From Clarireedia homoeocarpa (Eukaryota; Ascomycota; Leotiomycetes; Helotiales; Rutstroemiaceae), in NCBI GenBank assembly GCA_001465935.1, contig LNKV01000037.1, forward strand, positions 372,001-436,000: a DNA stretch of 64,000 nucleotides. The letters are read 5' to 3'. How positions within the stretch are numbered: position 1 is the first letter of the stretch; each line of letters begins with the position of its first letter. Position numbers and translations under genes: made by a program. Under the pieces are notes generated by a model. That model searched no databases and was not told the DNA's origin. It saw only the letters and a list, made by a program, of their open reading frames with translations. Shown piece by piece: positions 57,374 through 64,000 of this stretch.

Positions 57374-59153
57374 GTTGGAGGTTGGTGGTGGTGATGGTGG
57401 TGGTGGTGGTGGTGGTTGATGGAAGGCAATGAATGAATGGATTTAGGCTTGCTGTCGCTGAGTTCAGGTAGAAAGATAGCGTCCGGGAAAAGGTGGTGGG
57501 TGGGAAAATGGGGAAGGGAAGGGAAGGGAAGAGGGGAAGGGGAAGGGAAGGGCTTTGGAAGGTGAAGGGGAAGAAGGGCTTTGGAAGGGAAAGGTGTTTG
57601 GGAAGGGAACTGGCGAACGGGTGGTGGGTGGTGGGTGGTGGTTGGGAGGAAATGGGGAGCTGGAATTGGTGCGAGGGAAAGAGAAGAGAAAGAGAAGAGA
57701 AAAGAAAGAATTTTGGGGGATGTGGGGGGGGGGAGAGGGGATTTTGGGAATTGTGGGTGGTGGGTGATGGGTGGTGGGTGATGGGTGAATGGGTGATGGG
57801 TGATGGGTGAATGGGGGATGGGTAATGAATGGGTGATGGGTAATGAATGGGTGATGGATGGGCTTAGCTGGGCTTAGCTGTCGGAATTTCTGGAGGCTGT
57901 TGGTTTGGAAAGGGCCTGTCCGGATCACTACTTTTCTCTCTTTCGCCCATTTTCGCCCTTTCTCGCCCTCAATTCCCTCTTCTTTTGGCTTACTCTCTCT
58001 TTTTTGGTGGGGGTTCCTTGAGAGGAAATCAGAAGAAAAATCAGAGAAAACTAGAGAAAATCAGAGAAAATCAATTACCTATTACCTATTACCTATTACC
58101 TCTTACTTATTAACTATCACCTGTTACCTATTACCCATCACCCATCACCCATCACCCATCACCATCACCCATCACCTTCACCCATCACCTATCAGTAGTA
58201 GATGTGAAGAGGTAAAGAGATACAGAGATACAGAGGTAAAGTGGTAGGCTTCTTGACAGTATTTGACAGTACATGCTGCAACACATGGAGCATTTCAATC
58301 AATCAGCCCATCCATCAACCCATCAACCAACCCATCAACCAACCCCATCAATCAACCCATCAATCAATCGCTTGTGGAGTTTTTCATCCTCTACGAAGCA
58401 TCTGCTGGCTGTACGCAAGGGAAGACACGAGTGCGAGGTAGGGAAAGTACTTTGTAATCACTTATGGACGTAGGGGGCTAGTGCATAGTGTAGAGCTCTT
58501 ATGAGTGAGACTGAGACTCTAGAGCTCTTACGACTGAGACTCTCTCAGTGTAACCTTTGCCCATCAGCCTGGCTCATTGGCCATGTATCATCTATCCCAT
58601 CATTCATTCCATGTGCCACCTCCATCCAACTCACTCATGGGTAATACGGATTCAGCATGCCACAGGCACTCATCTTCCACCACCATCCAAGCCCAAGACG
58701 CGACAATGGCATTGCACGTCTTACATAGCTGAGGTCCCTCGTATGTACAACCCCCGACTACACCCAGGCACTTCTGAAGCACTCTACGCCCTCCCACACT
58801 CCACATGCAAACAGCAAATAGCAAATAGTAGATGGCAAATAACTTGGCAAATAGCAACAATTAGACGCCGATTCACTGCCTCATTGTGAAATCTTAGTGG
58901 CGCATCTTCACTGCTTGGCAGACAACAGAATCGTATCAAACCTTCCCCCACCACCACTACCACCACCACAAGGCCCAAGCTACCCAGTACACACACACAA
59001 TTCACTCCTGATGACCCACTAATCTCTCGCCCTCTCTTTTCTAGCTGTCCTGCGAGACTTGACCCCTCCATAACTTACTTGACCCTACAATTTTTTTTTT
59101 TTTTGTTATTTTGTTTTTTCTTCTTCTTCTCAAAACTTCATCGCAATCCAAAA
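57374..59153. other. Minisatellite belt between the HMG and het-c genes
   Basis: A dense series of simple repeats: TGG-type (57385-57418), GGGAA-type (57500-57615), GGTGATGGGT-type (57740-57860), CTATTAC-type (58075-58135), CCCATCA-type (58135-58190), and an AACCCATC-type run (58305-58365). The divergent promoters of the HMG gene and het-c must lie here. A poly-T run at 59091-59104 is close to the het-c start. No gene seen. Confidence 0.7.
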
Positions 59154-62100
59154 ATGCCTTCTATCAGCAGCTCGATACTGCTTATCTCTTTTGCCGTTCT
59201 GTTACTACTAGCAAGACCAGCTCATGCTTTCGGTGCTGGAAATATCGCTTCCCTTTCGAAAATTGAGGGGTTGAACTGTGAGTTGATCCATCGGACCCCC
59301 CCCCCCCCCGCACATCGCACATCGCATATCGCACACTGCAGATTGCAGACTACAGACTACACACTCTAACTTACAACACAGGGCGCCATGGAGACATCGA
59401 AGATACCCTTCTCACGCTTTTCATGTCCAGAGGGGCAGGCGGAAAGAAGTTTGACAAGATGATGGTTGCCAGAGTTTACTTTGGTAACTGGCTCAGAGAT
59501 TATTGTATGTGCATACTCGTCACCTAGCTCATATCCATGGCGCGCTTGCACGAGATCGTAGATACTAACTCGTCTTTCTCTTTTCTAGCCCAAGCAATTG
59601 ATGTCGGAACCGTCAAATATGTCTCTGCTGAAGCTATTCGCATTCTGCTATGGGTTTTGGGTTTCATGACCTTTGGTTATGGCACGAGAGAATTCGAGGT
59701 CACTGCCGACAGGCTTGGATGCTATCGACCGGAAGATCACATCGACAACCCGAAGGATTATGCCGATAATCTAGATGCTACGCAATATGACCACAGACTT
59801 CGTGGTCCAGTCGATGAAGAAGTTGAGCTTGCCATCGACCCAGAAACGGGCATGAAGAACTATATCGCAAATGAACGTGCCGGAATAATGACCTCTGCTT
59901 TGCACGTTCGAAGGCTCTTTACCAAGTGTATCAAACTTGGACGGTCATATGCTCGAAGCAATAACAAGGATGAGTTATATGAAGCACTTCGGTTACTCGG
60001 CACTGGACTTCATTGTTTGGAAGACTTCTCGGCACACAGCAATTACACTGAACTGGCTCTCATCGAGATGGGTGAACACGACGTCTTCCCTCATGTTGGC
60101 AGACGAACCCAGATGCATCTTCAAGGTGCTCGGGGCTCGGTTTACCCGCTTATCACTGGTACTTTCGGTGGTGTTGACTTCCTCCACTCCGTTATGGGTG
60201 AGTTTGACGATAAGGCAACCCAGAGTGAAATCCAAACTCTTGAAGGAACAATGGAGGACGGAAGTCATGCAAATAACAGCATGCTCAAGGACCTTTTAAG
60301 CAAGGTACCGTCAGGTCTCTTTGGCGGCAAAGACGAAGTAGGCAAGGCAGACGAGCTTCAAGCCAATGCCACGGCTGCTCAAATGTCTCAAATGCACGTC
60401 TCTCCAAAAGAGCCAGAGGCCTTCACTCAGCAAATGCAACAAGTCGCCAAGGAGATCTACCCGATCATTCAATGGCACGATGAGATAATGCAGCAAATCA
60501 AAGAAGCTATCGAGAAGATTCCCGTTCTGCCAGATCTCATCGAGAACATCACAGATCAGATCAATGTTTTCGTCTTCTCGCTTCTTGCTCCGTTCATACT
60601 TCCAATCATTGGCCAAATCAAGGTGGAGTTGAACACAGGTTCTTCCGAGGTCATTCAGAGCAGTAAGGACAAGCAGTTGATCGTTTTCCACGACGATGAC
60701 TCCACTGATCCTACCCACTCCATGTTGTCCAAGGATCATTTTTCAAATGTAAGTCCATAATCTCATCCAAACGGTACTTCCGCCATCTCCTCTCTTCCAG
60801 TTTTCGGGCTCGCCTCATCTCTTGATGCTTATTAGTAACTGCTAATCACGTCCTTCAGATTCTCAACGAAGCCGCTGGAAAGATTGCCTCTCAGGTTCTC
60901 AAGTGGGTTGTACCGCAAATTATGGCCTGCTGGGATGATGAACGTATCGACATTGACCGAACCATCGATCGTATTGTCCATGGCGTTTTCCACCACCCGG
61001 CCCTTAGAAACTATGGGGATGATGGTGCTTCTGACGGTAGACAACTTATGTTCAGGGTTGTCGAAGAATGGTGGAGCAACAAGGATGAAGAGGAGAAGGA
61101 AGAGTATCGAAGAAAGTTAAGCAGAGAAGGCGTTGAAAATGGTGAGAACCATCTTGAAGGCGTTCACGATACTGGCCATGGTTGCGGTAAACCACTTGGT
61201 ATGGCAAAAACCGGACCAGCCCAGTCTTCCAGCTCGGGCGCCATGGGCGGATTTGGTGGATCTGGAGGTTTTGGAGGATCTGGAGGCTTTGGTGGATCAG
61301 GATCGGAAGAGATTGGCAAGTTCGCCGAACGTAAGTAACTCTTTTCCTTTTTTTTACACTACTTGACTTGAAGAATGCTTCATATGCTTCATCTCGCGGC
61401 ATGACTTTCTTTGCATTGTCATATGCGATCTTTATCTCTTCGTGCTTTCATTCATCATGACAAATGACACAACTGCTGACATGACGATAAGAGGCGGTTG
61501 GCGGTGGTGCATTAGGTGGCATTGTTGGTGCTCTTGCAGGAGGTGTCGGTGGAAGTCTTTTGTCAGGAGTCCTCAGCGGAGGCAAAGAAGAATCTTACTC
61601 TTCATCGGGCTATGACTCCCAAGGCAACTACCAACAAAGCTACACCGAAGTAGGTCGCTCCGGTGACCGGTATGCTCAAGCTCAATACACAGAGGAGCGA
61701 CTTTCCGGGGGCGTAAGACGCACCGAATACCAAGAATACAGCCAACAAGGACGTCAAGGTGCCGGCTTCGAGGAAATCAGGGAACAGCGACCGACTTATG
61801 GCGGCAGGGGCTACGAAGAAACGAACGAGCGCATCTACGAGCGCTCTGACGGAAGAGTCGAAACCGAGACTTGGCGCGAAGGCCGCACTCCTGAGGGAAG
61901 ACACTACCATGAAGCTCGACATCACCACGAGGAGCGATCAGGCAGTGAAAGCGAAGATGGCGGATACAAGAAACATGGAAAACATCACAAGAAAAGGCAC
62001 TCTCGTCGTGGAAGCAATAGCAGCAATGAAAATGAAGATAGACCCCAGGAGTACGTTCCTCCCGGAGGTTATGGCGGCGGCAGTAGATATGGTGGTGAAT

Positions 62101-62441
62101 ACGGCGAGTCACACAGCAGGTACGAAGAGTCGCGTCATGATGAGGATGATGGCGGGTACGGAGGAGGGGGAGTGTTATACAATGAAAGACGGCAGCAAGA
62201 GCCACCTCGTCAGGAGTATGGAGGGGGAGGAGGATACGGGCAACGCCGACAGGAGTACGATCAACCTTCTTATGAAGGTGGCGGAGCCCAGTTCGGTGAG
62301 GTGATTGGAGACTTTGCCCAAAGATTTGCTATGGGTAGAGGATTTGGCGGTGCTGAGGGGAATGAGGCTGGTTGGGGTGAGGAGAGGAGAGAGGAGGAGG
62401 ATGATGAGGAAAGGAGGGATCAGCGTGGGTGGGGATTTTAA
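59154..62441 (+). CDS. het-c: Heterokaryon incompatibility protein HET-C
   Basis: Five exons join in phase: 59154-59277, 59382-59504, 59589-60748, 60859-61330 and 61492-62441, giving 942 aa. The signal peptide covers about residues 1-26 (ends RPAHAFGAGN). The conserved HET-C body follows: NWRHGDIEDTLLTL, YFGNWLRDYSQAID, GYGTREFEVT, LGTGLHCLEDFSAHSNYTEL, with the last resembling phospholipase-C/P1-nuclease-like His/Asp sites. A region around residues 290-420 corresponds to where allelic specificity is known to vary in Neurospora and Podospora. The C-terminus is glycine-rich (GFGGSGGFGGSGGFGG), then repetitive in Glu, Arg, Tyr and Gly. In Neurospora, unlike het-c alleles with the partner pin-c trigger incompatibility; no pin-c-like gene is seen adjacent here. 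Confidence 0.92.
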
Positions 62442-64000
62442 GGATTTAGTGAGTACTCGGGTGTTCTTGATGATTTTCACGAGGATACACGTATACTTGG
62501 CAATGATCATGACCGACAATGTTGATGATGTTGGTGGCTGGGTCCCCCCATTTTTCTCTTTTGAAAGTCATGCGGATAGATTAAGAAAAGTTGGCTCTTT
62601 CTTTGGGTTACGACGATTTCACTCATTTATGAATTGAAACCCATATATTATGCTCCATATTGCAATTCTAGTGCCTCAATATAATGGTGCCATTTCCACT
62701 TCATCTATTACTCCAAATCCTTATAAAAATCCAGTCCATCAACCTCGTGTTTGCTCAAACAGCCTGGAGCGGACCTCTGATGCAATACTTTGTGAAGATC
62801 TCTCTTCCTAACTGCCTGCCTCCTCTCTTTTCAGATTTATCTATCTCTATCCTGTCTATGTAAATTAACTTAACCTCCCAATCAATGATGCAATGTAAAC
62901 ACTTAGGACGGACACCTCGCAGCATCTCCATCCAGCTTCCACGGCGGTTTTTTTTTTTTTTTTTTTTTTTTTTGGCTGGGAGACGCTGATGACGATGATG
63001 TTCATGATGATGCGGGTCGGACTGTAGACGTTTGGGGTGCTTGAGGTGTAGTGTCTAGGACATTTGATACGGTCTCTTCTTCCTTAAGTGGCAGCAGCTC
63101 GGAGTAGAGTAGAGAGAGAACTTGCCACACAGGCTCGTTCGGATGTGGATGGGTGGGTGGGTGATATGGGGTTTGCTGTGTGTGGTGGGAAAGACGATTT
63201 TTCGCAAAACCGAAAGTTCGGATGATGATGATGGTTCGCTCTGGAATGAATTCGTGTGGAGGGTTAGGATAAGTATGGGAAGGACTGTTTGTAGTTGCTG
63301 CCTCGGTCAGGCTCTGGTATACATACGTCTCTTTTTAGTTATCTTGCAGGTGGAGCGTGGCTGAAGAGAGGAGATTGATAGAGAGATTGATCTTTGGCAT
63401 GTGAAGAGATAGAATTATGCAAATAACTTGTAATTCCTCCGCGGTATAGAATGACAATATGAACATGAAGGATATGGAGAAATAGCGAAAGTACAAATTT
63501 TCCCAAGTTCAGATTTCAAGATAAAAAAGATTTAGAAGTTACAACTTGAAAAGAAAGGCAGGCTAAAAAAAACCCCCCTCTTCGTATTAACGCAAGAGTT
63601 CAACAAGCTGAAAGAACATTGTAAACAATCATTGCAACTCATCTCTTACCTAAATCGGGCAATGTATCCAGACCTCAAAGTCAATCTTGCTTTAATGAAT
63701 CTGTATGCGCCATCGCCTATCAACTAATCGGCTGCTAGATGTCCCCTTTGCATTGACGCTCGAAGGGACATACGGCCTTATCATTGCCTCCTCAAACCAC
63801 AAGCTTGCCCGCCTTACGTCCTAGGCAGTTTTCTAGATAAACACTCTCTTGCAGATACTTCTTGTCATCACTGGCTGACTATGAAAGTAACACTCTATAT
63901 GATCTGTGTTCCAGGCCGATCTGCTTCCAACCATAGTTCTAGCTGTTGCTTGCTTGCATCTCACAGACGGAACACCCTGTGCCGCGAAGCCAATAGATTA
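62442..64000. other. 3' flank of het-c and right edge of window
   Basis: It contains a run of about 27 T (62947-62973) and short GATGAT repeats. No ORF in 1.5 kb has protein-like composition. The next gene probably lies beyond the window. Confidence 0.5.

Noticed and set aside
58075..58190. CTATTAC/CCCATCA repeats as an internal telomere-like array
   Set aside because: The units differ from the fungal telomere repeat TTAGGG/CCCTAA.
1..64000. CRISPR array or bacterial operon structure
   Set aside because: Introns, retrotransposons and gene content are fungal; no spaced repeats of CRISPR type are present.

Overview
The window is nuclear DNA of a filamentous ascomycete (Pezizomycotina). Gene content suggests a leotiomycete, but that placement is an inference. 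Supporting signs are many short introns (mostly about 40-70 nt, GTAAGT/GTATGT donors, CTAAC-like branch sites), a HET-like gene, a complete het-c gene, a Zn2Cys6 regulator, a single-chain urease, a GH71 alpha-1,3-glucanase, and retrotransposons whose stop codons look like repeat-induced point mutation (RIP). Intron-exon models below were built by hand and checked for reading phase.

Layout. 1-4.1 kb: low-complexity DNA, then a multi-exon HET-like membrane protein gene with an intact 3' part and an unresolved or decayed 5' part. 4.2-14.1 kb: a transposon nest. It holds a copia-type LTR end running into a 747-nt assembly gap, a decayed Ty3/gypsy gag-protease fragment, a decayed Ty1/copia element, and a full-length Ty1/copia element (7251-14092) with both LTRs. 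The full-length element has a frame-conserved polyprotein broken by six stops, an intact antisense zinc-binding-type ORF before its 3' LTR, and about 40 copies of the palindrome CGTACG. 15-34 kb: mostly housekeeping genes. These are DEG1/PUS3 (tRNA pseudouridine synthase, minus), an atypical Rho-like small GTPase (plus), a secreted protein (minus), PRPP synthetase (minus), RPC17 of RNA polymerase III (plus), an RS-rich protein of unknown function (minus), NGG1/ADA3 of SAGA (minus) and a PA-TM-RING ubiquitin ligase (plus). 34-37 kb: urease. 39.3 kb: a small zinc-finger-like ORF. 41.4-43.9 kb: Zn2Cys6 transcription factor. 45.4-48.7 kb: a large membrane protein with repeats and a cytochrome b561-like tail. 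49.8-50.5 kb: a broken small gene. 52.1-54.4 kb: GH71 mutanase with an extra N-terminal Cys-rich module. 55.7-57.4 kb: HMG-box protein. 57.4-59 kb: minisatellite belt. 59.2-62.4 kb: het-c.

The genes do not form one pathway or a biosynthetic cluster. Two themes recur: nonself recognition (HET-like gene near one end, het-c near the other) and cell surface or wall functions (GH71, secreted protein, b561-like protein). The most unusual item is the copia element with its motif-saturated DNA and intact antisense ORF.
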